Below, one piece after another: positions 25,861-33,696 of a stretch of 64,000 nt of DNA. The stretch comes from a virus. Below the pieces are notes generated by a model, which was not told the DNA's origin, made no database searches, and saw only the letters and a list, made by a program, of their open reading frames with translations. The position numbers were made by a program, and so were the translations under genes. The stretch lies in IMG/VR virus record IMGVR_UViG_3300022935_001088, positions 1 through 64,000 of that record; one strand, 5' to 3'. Numbering within the stretch: the stretch's first letter is position 1; the number at the start of each line of letters is the position of its first letter.

Positions 25861-26425
25861 GAAACATTATTATAGTTGGCAAGATGTAGAACGTGCTTGC
25901 CTAAGTATCGCACTACAAATGTACAACGACAACTGGAAGCCTGATTATATTGTAGGGATTACACGAGGTGGCAACGTACCTGCTACTATTCTTAGTAATA
26001 TGTTAAAAATTCGGTGTGAAGCACTAAAGGTAAGTTTACGTGACGATGATAGCGAAAGCGAAACTAACTGTTGGATGAGCGAAGATGCTTACGGTTATGT
26101 ATCAAGTGATTACTATGATCCTGCAATGGGGCATAACAAAACAAGTGCAGACAACCGTAAAAACATTCTTATTGTAGATGATATCAACGATACTGGTGCT
26201 ACGTTTAACTGGATTAAAGAAGATTGGCAAAGCACTTGTTTGCCAGATTCAGAAGACTGGAATAGTGTCTGGGGCAACAATGTCCGCTTTGCAGTTATTA
26301 CAGAAAATTTAAGTTCAGAATTTGATGGTGTAAGTTACAGTACACACGAAGTAAACAAAGCCGAGGAAGATGTATGGTTAGTATATCCCTGGGAGAATGT
26401 AGGAGAGTATGACTCAAATAACTGA
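25853..26425 (+). CDS. phosphoribosyltransferase, type I
   Basis: A 190-aa protein with the PRPP-binding loop ILIVDDINDTGATFNW and an upstream YIVGITRGGNVPATILS that matches the type I fold. Such enzymes join a base to PRPP (or run in reverse) in nucleotide salvage, which suits a phage remodelling host nucleotides. The base specificity is not readable. It lies between small hypothetical genes in a tightly overlapping operon. Confidence 0.8.
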   Translation: MIKKHYYSWQDVERACLSIALQMYNDNWKPDYIVGITRGGNVPATILSNMLKIRCEALKVSLRDDDSESETNCWMSEDAYGYVSSDYYDPAMGHNKTSADNRKNILIVDDINDTGATFNWIKEDWQSTCLPDSEDWNSVWGNNVRFAVITENLSSEFDGVSYSTHEVNKAEEDVWLVYPWENVGEYDSNN

Positions 26426-26567
26426 AAAAGAAGCAAGAAAACAATACAAAGAAATGCGTAAAAAAGACAAAGTCTTTGCAGAATGTTGGGCAGACACTGA
26501 TAGACAATTTTATGAATGGTGTTCTGGGTATTTAGACTATCGGCATATTAAGGAAAAAGATGATTGA
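26409..26567 (+). CDS. 52-aa hypothetical protein
   Basis: An ATG at 26409, after AGGAG, opens 52 codons starting MTQITEKEARKQYKEMRKKD. The product is charged, helical and rich in aromatic residues at its end (RQFYEWCSGYLDYRH). It overlaps the phosphoribosyltransferase by 17 bp and the HIT gene by 8 bp, filling an otherwise empty 135-bp gap. Confidence 0.55.
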   Translation: MTQITEKEARKQYKEMRKKDKVFAECWADTDRQFYEWCSGYLDYRHIKEKDD

Positions 26568-26979
26568 TACATTAGAAAAGGCACAAGAAGAAGGTAGAGC
26601 ACCTTGGACTCAAGTGTTTTTAAATACTAGGGACTTTGTTGTATACGAAGATATCTATCCCGTAACACTAGGACATACTCTAGTTGTTCCAAAAGAAAAC
26701 ACACAAGAAAACATTTTAAAATGTTTTAAGTTTGCTATGGAAATGGGTACAATGAATGTTGAATCAGATAGTAATCCTATTACAGGATTTAATGTAGGAA
26801 TTAATATGGGAGAAAGTGCAGGGCAAACTTGCATGTATCCACATGTTCATTTGATCTTCCGTAGAGACGGAGATATGGAAGATCCAAGAGGCGGCGTTCG
26901 AGGCGTCATTCCGTCACAGCAAAAATATGAAAGGAAAAACAATGACCAACTTGAGATCGCATTTGCTGAAGGCTGCTAG
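26560..26979 (+). CDS. HIT-family nucleotide hydrolase/transferase
   Basis: A 139-aa protein with the HIT signature MYPHVHLIFRRDGD; HVHL supplies the conserved histidines and the rest of the triad precedes it. An upstream GHTLVVPKENTQENIL is the usual HIT N-terminal strand-helix. HIT enzymes cleave or transfer nucleoside phosphates, for example AMP-linked substrates. Its substrate in a phage is unknown, but nucleotide metabolism fits the phosphoribosyltransferase neighbour. Confidence 0.8.
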   Translation: MIDTLEKAQEEGRAPWTQVFLNTRDFVVYEDIYPVTLGHTLVVPKENTQENILKCFKFAMEMGTMNVESDSNPITGFNVGINMGESAGQTCMYPHVHLIFRRDGDMEDPRGGVRGVIPSQQKYERKNNDQLEIAFAEGC

Positions 26980-27154
26980 AGATCATGCTCTAGGACACAT
27001 TGAAAAACATCGCATTAACGTAGAAGTGCTACTAAACAATCCTGTAGGAATTGGAGAACACGGAAACATTGGTGATGAAATTGAAAAAGAAATGATGGAA
27101 ATAGCAAAGTATCATGATGTTTTGGAAGTTATTGACGGTTATTTTAAAGAATAA
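26942..27154 (+). CDS. 70-aa hypothetical protein
   Basis: The ATG at 26942 is preferred to one at 26927 because GAAAGG lies just before it, giving MTNLRSHLLKAARDHALGH. The helical product contains VEVLLNNPVGIGEHGNIG and an acidic second half. It overlaps the HIT gene by 38 bp. The FolE promoter begins 3 bp after its stop. Confidence 0.55.
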   Translation: MTNLRSHLLKAARDHALGHIEKHRINVEVLLNNPVGIGEHGNIGDEIEKEMMEIAKYHDVLEVIDGYFKE

Positions 27155-27156
27155 AC

Positions 27157-27185
27157 TTGACATAAAACCTAAATAAGTGTATACT
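27157..27185 (+). promoter_or_regulatory. consensus sigma70-type promoter for folE-queE
   Basis: TTGACA 27157-27162 and TATACT 27180-27185 are 17 bp apart. It stands directly before the folE leader, which has a small AAGAC/GTCTT hairpin (about 27196-27211) and a CGGAG ribosome site. Confidence 0.85.
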
Positions 27186-27231
27186 ATAAACAATAAGACA
27201 TCCTCGTCTTTAACTCGGAGTAAAAACATTG

Positions 27232-27918
27232 ATGAGCAAAGCACTACAAATTAAAGCAAAACTAGAAGATGCTGGTATCCGCTATTGGGCAGGTGACAAC
27301 ATTTCAGAAGTCCTACAAGCGGGCGACAAAGAACAGTTGATTGAAGAAGCAACTGAAGCGTTTGAGCAAGTATTAGATTCACTTGTAATTGATCGACATA
27401 ATGATCCAAACTCAAAAGGTACTGCAAGACGTCTTGCAAAGATGTATTTTAATGAAATTATGAGTGGACGATATGATCCTATTCCAAGTGCAACAGCATT
27501 TCCAAATGACAGCGATGATCGTTATGAAGGTATGCTAGTGGTTCGTTCAGAACTAAAGAGCATGTGTTCACATCATCACCAACCAGTAAGCGGTGTAGCA
27601 TACATTGGTATTATTGCCGCAGACAAACTAATTGGCTTGTCAAAGTATACACGTATTGCACAGTGGTGTGCTAGACGTGGCACACTGCAAGAAGAACTTG
27701 CAAATGATATTGCACGTGAGATTGCAAAAGCAACAGGTGCTAAACACTTAGGTGTTTATATCCAAGCAACACACGGTTGTTGTGAGAACCGTGGCATTAT
27801 GGCACACAGTAGTCTTACACAAACAACTGTACTAAAAGGTAGTTTCAAAGATGATGCAGGTACAAAGAAAGAGTTCTTTGATAACATTAAACTGCAACAG
27901 GAGTTTGCACCGCGATGA
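27232..27918 (+). CDS. folE: GTP cyclohydrolase I (FolE)
   Basis: Converts GTP to dihydroneopterin triphosphate, the entry step to both folate and 7-deazaguanine. The zinc site is seen in KSMCSHHHQPVSG (Cys112, His115) and ATHGCCENRG (His181, Cys183), with LIGLSKYTRIA between. Length (228 aa) matches the family. The ATG at 27232 was chosen over TTG at 27229. It has its own promoter and overlaps queE by 4 bp, so it feeds the deazaguanine pathway rather than folate alone. Confidence 0.93.
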   Translation: MSKALQIKAKLEDAGIRYWAGDNISEVLQAGDKEQLIEEATEAFEQVLDSLVIDRHNDPNSKGTARRLAKMYFNEIMSGRYDPIPSATAFPNDSDDRYEGMLVVRSELKSMCSHHHQPVSGVAYIGIIAADKLIGLSKYTRIAQWCARRGTLQEELANDIAREIAKATGAKHLGVYIQATHGCCENRGIMAHSSLTQTTVLKGSFKDDAGTKKEFFDNIKLQQEFAPR

Positions 27919-28808
27919 AGTTAAGATATTCAGAAGCATTTTATAGCGTACAAGGTGAAGGTAAGTTTGTAGGAGTACCTAGTGTATTTCTACGTACCTT
28001 TGGTTGTAACTTTCGCTGCATGAACTTTGGTACTGGCGAAACAAAAGATAGATGGACACTGCACAAAGAAGGTAAGAAGTATAACGACGAAGTTAAGGCT
28101 CTTATCGATGCTGGTGTACACAAGACTACAAAGGAGTTTAACGACTTACCTATTATTCACACAGGCTGTGATACATATGCAAGTATCTATCCTGAGTTTA
28201 AAGACTTTAATATGCTTAAAGAAGTAGACGAAGTTGTTGAACATTTATTGTCACTTACTCCTAATGGTAAGTGGACACAGGATAATGGACAAGATATCCA
28301 TTTAATTATGACAGGTGGAGAGCCTTTGCTTGCATGGCAAAAGTTATACATCGATTTATTTGAGCATCCAAAGATGCAGGACTTGAAAAATGTTACATTT
28401 GAAACAAACACTACACAACATCTACATGATGATTTCTTCAACTATCTCACAGATCAAAACAGATTTGCAGTCACGTGGTCTTGTTCCCCAAAACTTAGTG
28501 TTAGCGGAGAACCTTGGGATACTGCTATACTGCCTGCTGTCGCTCGTGAGTATAGCCTTGTTGACGGTAGTGACCTTTATCTCAAGTTTGTTGTCGCTAA
28601 TCGTGACGACATTGAAGAAGCTGAAAGAGCTGTGGAGGCTTACAGAGACGCCGGGGTACAATGTCCGGTATATTGTATGCCGCTGGGCGGACGCAGTGAA
28701 GAATACAACCTCAACGTCAAAGAAGTTGCAGAAGTCTGCATGGAAAAAGGATGGCGGTTTACGCCGCGACTACACATATCCTTATTCGGAAATGCGTGGG
28801 GGACTTGA
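27915..28808 (+). CDS. queE: 7-carboxy-7-deazaguanine synthase (QueE), with split cluster motif
   Basis: Radical SAM enzyme that converts carboxytetrahydropterin to 7-carboxy-7-deazaguanine. FYSVQGEGKFVGVPSVFLRT and the later MTGGEPLL are QueE signatures. The cluster cysteines are unusual: CNFRC at 31-35 is followed by MNFG instead of xxC, and a GCDTYAS with Cys85 appears ~50 residues later, matching the C-D-T of QueE. An insertion therefore seems to separate the second and third cysteines. Length 297 aa is longer than typical (about 210-250). Overlaps folE by 4 bp. Confidence 0.88.
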   Translation: MKLRYSEAFYSVQGEGKFVGVPSVFLRTFGCNFRCMNFGTGETKDRWTLHKEGKKYNDEVKALIDAGVHKTTKEFNDLPIIHTGCDTYASIYPEFKDFNMLKEVDEVVEHLLSLTPNGKWTQDNGQDIHLIMTGGEPLLAWQKLYIDLFEHPKMQDLKNVTFETNTTQHLHDDFFNYLTDQNRFAVTWSCSPKLSVSGEPWDTAILPAVAREYSLVDGSDLYLKFVVANRDDIEEAERAVEAYRDAGVQCPVYCMPLGGRSEEYNLNVKEVAEVCMEKGWRFTPRLHISLFGNAWGT

Positions 28809-28908
28809 GAATGCGTTTGACCCAGACGAATTTGAAAAAGAACAACAAGCAAAAGCAAAAGTCAATGTTGACGATGCTTTTGTTGAACGTGTAAGGAGAC
28901 ATATGTAA
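28792..28908 (+). CDS. 38-aa hypothetical peptide
   Basis: The frame is open much further upstream but that part lies within queE; the ATG at 28792 gives MRGGLENAFDPDEFEKEQQ and ends AFVERVRRHM. It overlaps queE by 17 bp and the next gene by one base, which fits coupled translation. The ribosome site is weak. Charged and helical; no known function. Confidence 0.45.
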   Translation: MRGGLENAFDPDEFEKEQQAKAKVNVDDAFVERVRRHM

Positions 28909-29303
28909 TGGGATGGTGGAGTAAACTAGTAAGAGATGCAGGAATCAAATCTAAGATTGAAGAACCTGTAAAAGAAAAGACACAGGAAGAAATTCGCCGA
29001 GAAGCTCTTGAGGCTGAAAAACAGGCTGCAACAAAAGAAGGCAAACCTTGGGTTGCTGTACTTGATACACAAATTAATCCTGATAATATTCGAAACGGTT
29101 TCTTTGAACTTGATTGGAACAACGAGTTTATTGAACAGTTACTTGATGCAGGATACAAAGGTGAAACTCCTGAACAGATAGTTGACAAATGGTTTAGAAC
29201 TATTGTTATTCAAATGCTAGAAGAAGATGGTCAATCATCTGATAGAGGAATGGGTTATATTAACGTAGTGCCAATTGACAAAGACAAAAGCGAAGTTAGT
29301 TAA
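28908..29303 (+). CDS. conserved hypothetical protein, 131 aa
   Basis: Starts MGWWSKLVRDAGIKSKIEEP, followed by a charged helix (KTQEEIRREALEAEKQAAT). The second part holds KPWVAVLDTQINPDNIRNG and FFELDWNNEFIEQLLDAGY and ends in an acidic stretch. Similar proteins occur in the replication region of T4-like marine phages, with no assigned role. It overlaps both neighbours by one base. Confidence 0.6.
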   Translation: MGWWSKLVRDAGIKSKIEEPVKEKTQEEIRREALEAEKQAATKEGKPWVAVLDTQINPDNIRNGFFELDWNNEFIEQLLDAGYKGETPEQIVDKWFRTIVIQMLEEDGQSSDRGMGYINVVPIDKDKSEVS

Positions 29304-30016
29304 TGCAAACTGTTGAGTATTTTGGAATGTTGTCCAGTACCAGACAACAAATAAGCAACTTGTTCGAAGATGATCTTTTGATTAACGAACCTGTTCCTGT
29401 ATTGTCTTATCTTAAAGACAAGTATGGTACTATGGATGTTTTTAAATGTCCTGCATTTACAAGCCACGTAAAAAACACATTCTATATTACTAGTCCTATT
29501 GATTTTACAATTGGAAAAATCAGCGACGAGCATTGGGGCATTAGCAATACTAGATCAAAATCAAGACCACTTGGTCCTTATTTAGATGTAAATGCACCTG
29601 AAAGCAAACTAATGAACGGAATACCTTGCATAAACGTTGGATTACAATACTATTTTGTAAACAACGGTGATAACATTATAATGGAAATAGTTCAGCCTCC
29701 TTTGGTAAATTTAGACTTGACAAATATGCCAGGTGAGTTTAATATTAGTAAATGGTGCAGGCCTACTAACTTTACGTTTTTTGTAAAGCCTGGCGTAACA
29801 GAAGTAAAATTTAAAAGAGGTGATCCTTTGTATGCAGTTAGATTTAGAACAGACGACACTGTAAAACTTGTTAGAGTTGAAGATTCTGATCGCAAACATC
29901 TACTACTGCAAGAACAAGCAAAGGCAACTAGTTTAAAAGATTACTATCCAGGACTAAAGTTAGAAGACATGTACAACCTGTTTAAACGATCAATGAAGAG
30001 AATATTTGAAAAATGA
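29303..30016 (+). CDS. conserved hypothetical protein, 237 aa
   Basis: Beta-rich first two thirds (KNTFYITSPIDFTIGKISDE and PGVTEVKFKRGDPLYAVRF) and a helical end (GLKLEDMYNLFKRSMKRIF). No enzyme motif seen. It overlaps the nuclease gene downstream by 4 bp and the upstream gene by one base, so it is part of the replication operon. Related proteins are found in other marine T4-like phages near rnh. Confidence 0.6.
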   Translation: MQTVEYFGMLSSTRQQISNLFEDDLLINEPVPVLSYLKDKYGTMDVFKCPAFTSHVKNTFYITSPIDFTIGKISDEHWGISNTRSKSRPLGPYLDVNAPESKLMNGIPCINVGLQYYFVNNGDNIIMEIVQPPLVNLDLTNMPGEFNISKWCRPTNFTFFVKPGVTEVKFKRGDPLYAVRFRTDDTVKLVRVEDSDRKHLLLQEQAKATSLKDYYPGLKLEDMYNLFKRSMKRIFEK

Positions 30017-30999
30017 GTACATATGTATTAGTAGACACTGCTAACACTTTCTTTAGAGCTCGTCATGTTGTACGTGGCGATGTAGATACTAAAGTAGGTA
30101 TGGCATTACACATTACACTTAACAGCATTAAAAAAGCATGGAATGACTTTAATGCAGATCATGTGGTGTTTTGTTTAGAAGGCCGTAGTTGGCGTAAAGA
30201 TTATTACGAGCCATACAAACGTAACAGACAAGAAACACGCGATGCAATGAATCCGCGTGAAGCAGAAGAAGATAAAGTGTTTTGGGAAATCTTTGATGAG
30301 TTTAAAGATTTTATTGATACTAAAACTAACTGTACAATGATTCGACATCCGCAACTAGAAGCAGATGATCTTATTGCAGGTTGGGTACAAAATCATCCAG
30401 ATGACGATCACGTTATTATTAGTACAGATGGTGACTTTGCACAACTTATTGCACCTAATGTAAAACAGTACAATGGTGTTAGCAATACAATTATTACACA
30501 TGAAGGTTACTTTGACGATAAGAAAAAGCAACCTGTTATAGATAAAAAGACAGGTGAGCCTAAAGGTGCTCCTGATCCACAATGGTTACTGTTTGAAAAA
30601 TGTATGCGAGGAGATACTAGTGATAACGTATTCAGTGCTTACCCAGGTGTACGAACAAAAGGCACAAAAAACAAAGTTGGATTACTTGAAGCGTTCGAAG
30701 ATAAAACAACGAAAGGTTTTAACTGGAATAATCTTATGCTACAGCGTTGGGTTGATCATAATGGCGATGAACATCGTGTACTAGATGACTACAATCGCAA
30801 TGTAACTCTTTGTGATTTGACTGCACAACCTGCAGAGATTAGAGAGATTATAAATAATACCGTAACATCTGTGCAACCTAAAGAAATTGCACAAGTTGGA
30901 TTACGCTTAATGAAGTTCTGTGCTAAATGGGATATGCAACGTATTGCAGACCAAGCAGAACAATATTCTAAACCATTGGCAGCGAGGTACCCTGTATGA
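30013..30999 (+). CDS. rnh: RNase H / 5'-3' FEN-type exonuclease (T4 Rnh-like)
   Basis: A 328-aa protein, close to T4 RNase H (305 aa), which removes RNA primers from lagging-strand fragments. Acidic metal-binding motifs are visible: YVLVDTANTFFRAR near the start, QLEADDLIAGW, IISTDGDFAQLI and RGDTSDNV with the helix-hairpin-helix-type region after it. It would work with the polymerase, clamp and ligase encoded nearby. It overlaps both neighbours by 4 bp. Confidence 0.88.
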   Translation: MSTYVLVDTANTFFRARHVVRGDVDTKVGMALHITLNSIKKAWNDFNADHVVFCLEGRSWRKDYYEPYKRNRQETRDAMNPREAEEDKVFWEIFDEFKDFIDTKTNCTMIRHPQLEADDLIAGWVQNHPDDDHVIISTDGDFAQLIAPNVKQYNGVSNTIITHEGYFDDKKKQPVIDKKTGEPKGAPDPQWLLFEKCMRGDTSDNVFSAYPGVRTKGTKNKVGLLEAFEDKTTKGFNWNNLMLQRWVDHNGDEHRVLDDYNRNVTLCDLTAQPAEIREIINNTVTSVQPKEIAQVGLRLMKFCAKWDMQRIADQAEQYSKPLAARYPV

Positions 31000-31463
31000 C
31001 TGTAAAAGCAAAGCCTATACTTGACGGGAAGTTCTGGATCTTAGAAGAACAAGGAACTAGAGTAGGTACGTTACGTATAGATGAAAATAACAAGTATGTG
31101 ATTAGTAGTGCTAGAGGTGTAAGCAATTACAATAGCAAAAAGTCTCTTATCAAAACATTTGGTCCTGACTTTTTTGAAGCAAAAACTAAAATTGTTAGTG
31201 TTGATGATGTAAAAGAAATTAATGGTTACACAACCAGCGGAAAACCATACAATACTATGTATGATGTGAAACGCAACCTTCCACTGTTTACTAAAAGTGA
31301 AAAGTCAAAGAGTCTTTATTGTGCAGGTTACTATATTATTAAATTTGACAAAGGTTGGGTTAAAAGTCATTGTCCTAAGCTAATTACACTTGAGCGATAT
31401 GAATATAAAGGACCTTTTAAAACAGATATTGAAATGCGTCAGGAGTTGAGTCGTGCCAAGTGA
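30996..31463 (+). CDS. conserved phage hypothetical protein, 155 aa
   Basis: Contains GKFWILEEQGTRVGTLRID, VSNYNSKKSLIKTFG and the C-terminal YCAGYYIIKFDKGWVKSHCP, a pattern recurring in the replication region of T4-like marine phages. The two cysteines in the last block could be structural. Function not assigned in any family I can name. Overlaps rnh by 4 bp and the next gene by 11 bp. Confidence 0.6.
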   Translation: MTVKAKPILDGKFWILEEQGTRVGTLRIDENNKYVISSARGVSNYNSKKSLIKTFGPDFFEAKTKIVSVDDVKEINGYTTSGKPYNTMYDVKRNLPLFTKSEKSKSLYCAGYYIIKFDKGWVKSHCPKLITLERYEYKGPFKTDIEMRQELSRAK

Positions 31464-31704
31464 ACCATTGAATACATTGCCAATACAGCAGTTTATTAAA
31501 ACTGTTGAACAGTTAGACAAAGCCAATCAGAAAGAAGTAAAACTTACTATGGCAACTGCTCGTACACTAGCAAATACTCTAGGTATTGTTATGTCAAGAC
31601 TTGCAGGCAACTACGAAGATCTATTAAGAAACTCTTCATCAAACACATCTACAGAAGATATTACCGTTGAATTAGATGGCGGTTCAGGTTGGGGCAAAAG
31701 CTAA
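31453..31704 (+). CDS. 83-aa hypothetical protein (GTG start)
   Basis: Start is GTG at 31453, supported by AGGAG at 31441-31445. The product is helical (FIKTVEQLDKANQKEVKLTM) with a Ser/Thr- and Gly-rich end (DGGSGWGKS). It is the last gene before the late promoter and hairpin at 31711. Function unknown. Confidence 0.55.
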   Translation: MPSEPLNTLPIQQFIKTVEQLDKANQKEVKLTMATARTLANTLGIVMSRLAGNYEDLLRNSSSNTSTEDITVELDGGSGWGKS

Positions 31705-31710
31705 AAAAAG

Positions 31711-31751
31711 GATAAATATATGCGTAGTTTATTTTAAGGAAATACGCATAT
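31711..31751 (+). promoter_or_regulatory. late promoter overlapping a start-codon hairpin
   Basis: GATAAATA at 31711-31718 is a T4-type late promoter. ATATGCGTA (31718-31726) pairs perfectly with TACGCATAT (31743-31751), a 9-bp stem whose 16-base loop contains the ribosome site AAGGA (31736-31740); the start codon at 31750 lies in the right arm. With T4 geometry a late transcript starts near 31724 and loses most of the left arm. Early read-through RNA would fold and hide the start. T4 genes such as e and 49 use this same logic. Confidence 0.7.
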
Positions 31752-32043
31752 GAGCAGACCTAAACCAAATGTGCTATTAGAGCATGTAAATAAGAAAACT
31801 TACAAAGTAGAACAAATTCTTGACTCTGAAGCAATCTGGGCTGTGTTTTTCCAGGGAAAGCCTTTTAACTTAAAAAGCTCTAATATGTTAACGAGCTATC
31901 CAGGACCTAAATATAAGAAAACAAGTTTTTCTAACCCAGGCCACGCACATAACTTATCAAAAAAATTAAACACTCTATTCGACACCGACGAGTTTGCCGT
32001 TTATAAACTTACTCAGGGGACAATAGAAAGTGAAAATGAATAA
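31750..32043 (+). CDS. 97-aa hypothetical protein under late-type control
   Basis: Starts MSRPKPNVLLEHVNKKTYK and contains AIWAVFFQGKPFNLKSSN and SNPGHAHNLSKKLNTLFDT; no domain recognised. The hairpin and late promoter at its start suggest that it is made late in infection although it lies in the early/middle region. It overlaps the next gene by 14 bp. A candidate virion or assembly protein on that basis only. Confidence 0.6.
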   Translation: MSRPKPNVLLEHVNKKTYKVEQILDSEAIWAVFFQGKPFNLKSSNMLTSYPGPKYKKTSFSNPGHAHNLSKKLNTLFDTDEFAVYKLTQGTIESENE

Positions 32044-32416
32044 AGAATCCCTTACAAAAGTTTTTCTAAGATCATCAGGACAAGCAGTTAACGAAGTTAC
32101 TTTAAAACAAAACTTGCCTGTATGGTGGCAAAACACACGACTTAACGGTGGCCTTAGATTAACTGATGAAGGGATGATGTTCATCACCGAGGAACTACAA
32201 ATACAAACATACGATGTTCCTTTTCCAAAAGACTTTAAAATAACTAGCCAAGTTATTATTTTTTTAGACAGATTTATTAATTGTCCTTATTGGGTTGGAC
32301 GTCATGGCATTGTAGTTACTGATGAAAAGAAAGCAGTCGAATTGCATCTTTTCAGCGGAGACATACGCAAGTATGGACTTACAAAAGCAATGAACAGGCA
32401 ATCCAAAGAACAATGA
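32030..32416 (+). CDS. conserved hypothetical protein, 128 aa
   Basis: Contains LPVWWQNTRLNGGLRLTDEG and a central IFLDRFINCPYWVGRHGIVV block typical of a conserved phage family without known function. The end is basic (KAMNRQSKEQ). It overlaps its neighbours by 14 and 4 bp. A start 6 bp downstream (second Met) is also possible. Confidence 0.6.
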   Translation: MKMNKESLTKVFLRSSGQAVNEVTLKQNLPVWWQNTRLNGGLRLTDEGMMFITEELQIQTYDVPFPKDFKITSQVIIFLDRFINCPYWVGRHGIVVTDEKKAVELHLFSGDIRKYGLTKAMNRQSKEQ

Positions 32417-33117
32417 AAAAACGTTTAGATACACATCAACTACCACGAGATACACATTTACTAGACAAGACATGTAAGGTATTATTGTGTGCTGATAGCT
32501 GGGGTGTGCCGCACGAACATCAAGGACTTGCTACACATCTAGACGAACATATTAGTGTACAAAACATTTCATGTGGCGGCTACAATAATTACGATATACT
32601 AGATAGCATAGAATGTGCATTAGAATATCATAATTATCCTTGTGTTATTTTTATACAAAGTGATTTGTTACGACACAGAAGAGATTCAAACGAAGATTCT
32701 CTTCCACATCACATAGATTTAGAAAACATACTAGTTACAAGACAAAAAGAAATACTTGACAGATTAGACGCTATTCAATTACAATACAACACTAAAGTAT
32801 TATGTTTAGGTGGACTTAGTAGAATAGACAACTACAAAACACATAACATCAAAGTAGTTATACCTAGTATACTAAATTTTTTAGATAGTACAATAGACAC
32901 AGAAAAGTACAGTGTACATGATGGCAGCGGTGACTTAAAACTTATGGGTAACTTAAAACACGCTGATGTAAGTGTTTGGCTAGAAGCAACATCAAACTAC
33001 ATTAAAAAGTATGATCGTATGCTAAAAAACGACATTAGTATAGAAGACGGTTGTCATTTGAATAGTTATGCATTCAAAAAAGTTGCCAAATTTATTATAA
33101 ACCACTTGACAAACTAG
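32413..33117 (+). CDS. SGNH-hydrolase-like protein, 234 aa
   Basis: VLLCADSWGVPHEH near residue 25 resembles the GDS block of SGNH hydrolases, CGGYNN matches the Gly block, and DGCHLNSYAFKKVAKFI near the end gives the block V Asp-x-x-His. The Asn block (GxND) is not clear. SGNH enzymes remove acyl or acetyl groups from sugars and lipids. A surface-polysaccharide deacylase or virion-associated esterase would fit; the assignment is tentative. A promoter lies in its final bases. Confidence 0.5.
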   Translation: MKKRLDTHQLPRDTHLLDKTCKVLLCADSWGVPHEHQGLATHLDEHISVQNISCGGYNNYDILDSIECALEYHNYPCVIFIQSDLLRHRRDSNEDSLPHHIDLENILVTRQKEILDRLDAIQLQYNTKVLCLGGLSRIDNYKTHNIKVVIPSILNFLDSTIDTEKYSVHDGSGDLKLMGNLKHADVSVWLEATSNYIKKYDRMLKNDISIEDGCHLNSYAFKKVAKFIINHLTN

Positions 33118-33134
33118 TTAAATGAAATTAAACT
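33106..33134 (+). promoter_or_regulatory. probable sigma70-type promoter
   Basis: TTGACA 33106-33111 and TAAACT 33129-33134 are 17 bp apart at the end of the SGNH-like gene, 29 bp before the phosphoesterase gene. The -10 is weaker than the others (four of six), but the spacing and placement fit. Confidence 0.6.
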
Positions 33135-33162
33135 AACAAATATTAGATAAGAGGGTAACACT

Positions 33163-33696
33163 ATGGCAAGAGATATTTGGGTAATCAGTGACACACACTT
33201 TGATCACGCCAACATCTTAAACTTCACTGACAAGGTTGGCAAACCTACTCGTAACTTCGCGGACGTAGACGAAATGAACGAGACTATGATTGCTAACTGG
33301 AACAGTGTAGTCAAGCCAGGTGACAAAGTGTACCACTTGGGCGATGTGTTGTTTGGCACTCGCAAACAAGAGTGGATGGACACTAACATGCCTCGCTTGA
33401 ACGGACAGAAGCGTTTGATCGTCGGTAACCACGACAACATCAAGTTCCACGCTGCTGGCGGCTGGTGGGGCAAGATCGACATGTGGAGAATGTTTCCAGA
33501 GTTTGGATTGTTGTTGACTCACGTTCCTGTACACAACAGTACATTGGCGGAAAGTCACAGATTCGGCGAAGGCAGTATGGTAAACGTACACGGACACATT
33601 CACCAGAATCCATCGCCAACTGAGTTCCACAAATGCGTGTGTGTTGAGCAAATCAACTACACTCCAATTAACATTGAGGAATTGAGAGTACGATGA
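33163..33696 (+). CDS. calcineurin-like metallophosphoesterase, 177 aa
   Basis: Metal-binding motifs in order: SDTHFDH (Asp10, His12), LGDVLFG, VGNHDN and HGHIHQ, the full set of a small metallophosphoesterase. Such enzymes hydrolyse phosphodiesters or pyrophosphates; the substrate is not known. Codon use is richer in C-ending codons (AAC, ATC, GGC, GAC) and in TTG for Leu than the neighbouring genes, which favour A- and T-ending codons and CTA/TTA for Leu. This points to separate acquisition. It has its own promoter and AGAGGGT ribosome site. Confidence 0.85.
   Translation: MARDIWVISDTHFDHANILNFTDKVGKPTRNFADVDEMNETMIANWNSVVKPGDKVYHLGDVLFGTRKQEWMDTNMPRLNGQKRLIVGNHDNIKFHAAGGWWGKIDMWRMFPEFGLLLTHVPVHNSTLAESHRFGEGSMVNVHGHIHQNPSPTEFHKCVCVEQINYTPINIEELRVR

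Noticed and set aside
28390-28791. Upstream extension of the small gene at 28792
   Set aside because: This part is a shifted frame within queE, whose motifs are convincing, so only the short downstream frame was kept.
29717-29745. TTGACA with TAATAT 17 bp downstream in the gene at 29303
   Set aside because: The -10 matches only four of six positions and the site is mid-gene in AT-rich DNA, so a chance match is likely.
33217-33651. 144-codon open frame on the − strand inside the phosphoesterase gene
   Set aside because: It is antisense to a gene with all metal-binding motifs intact, has no ribosome site and its product has no recognisable pattern; the length follows from the higher GC of this gene.
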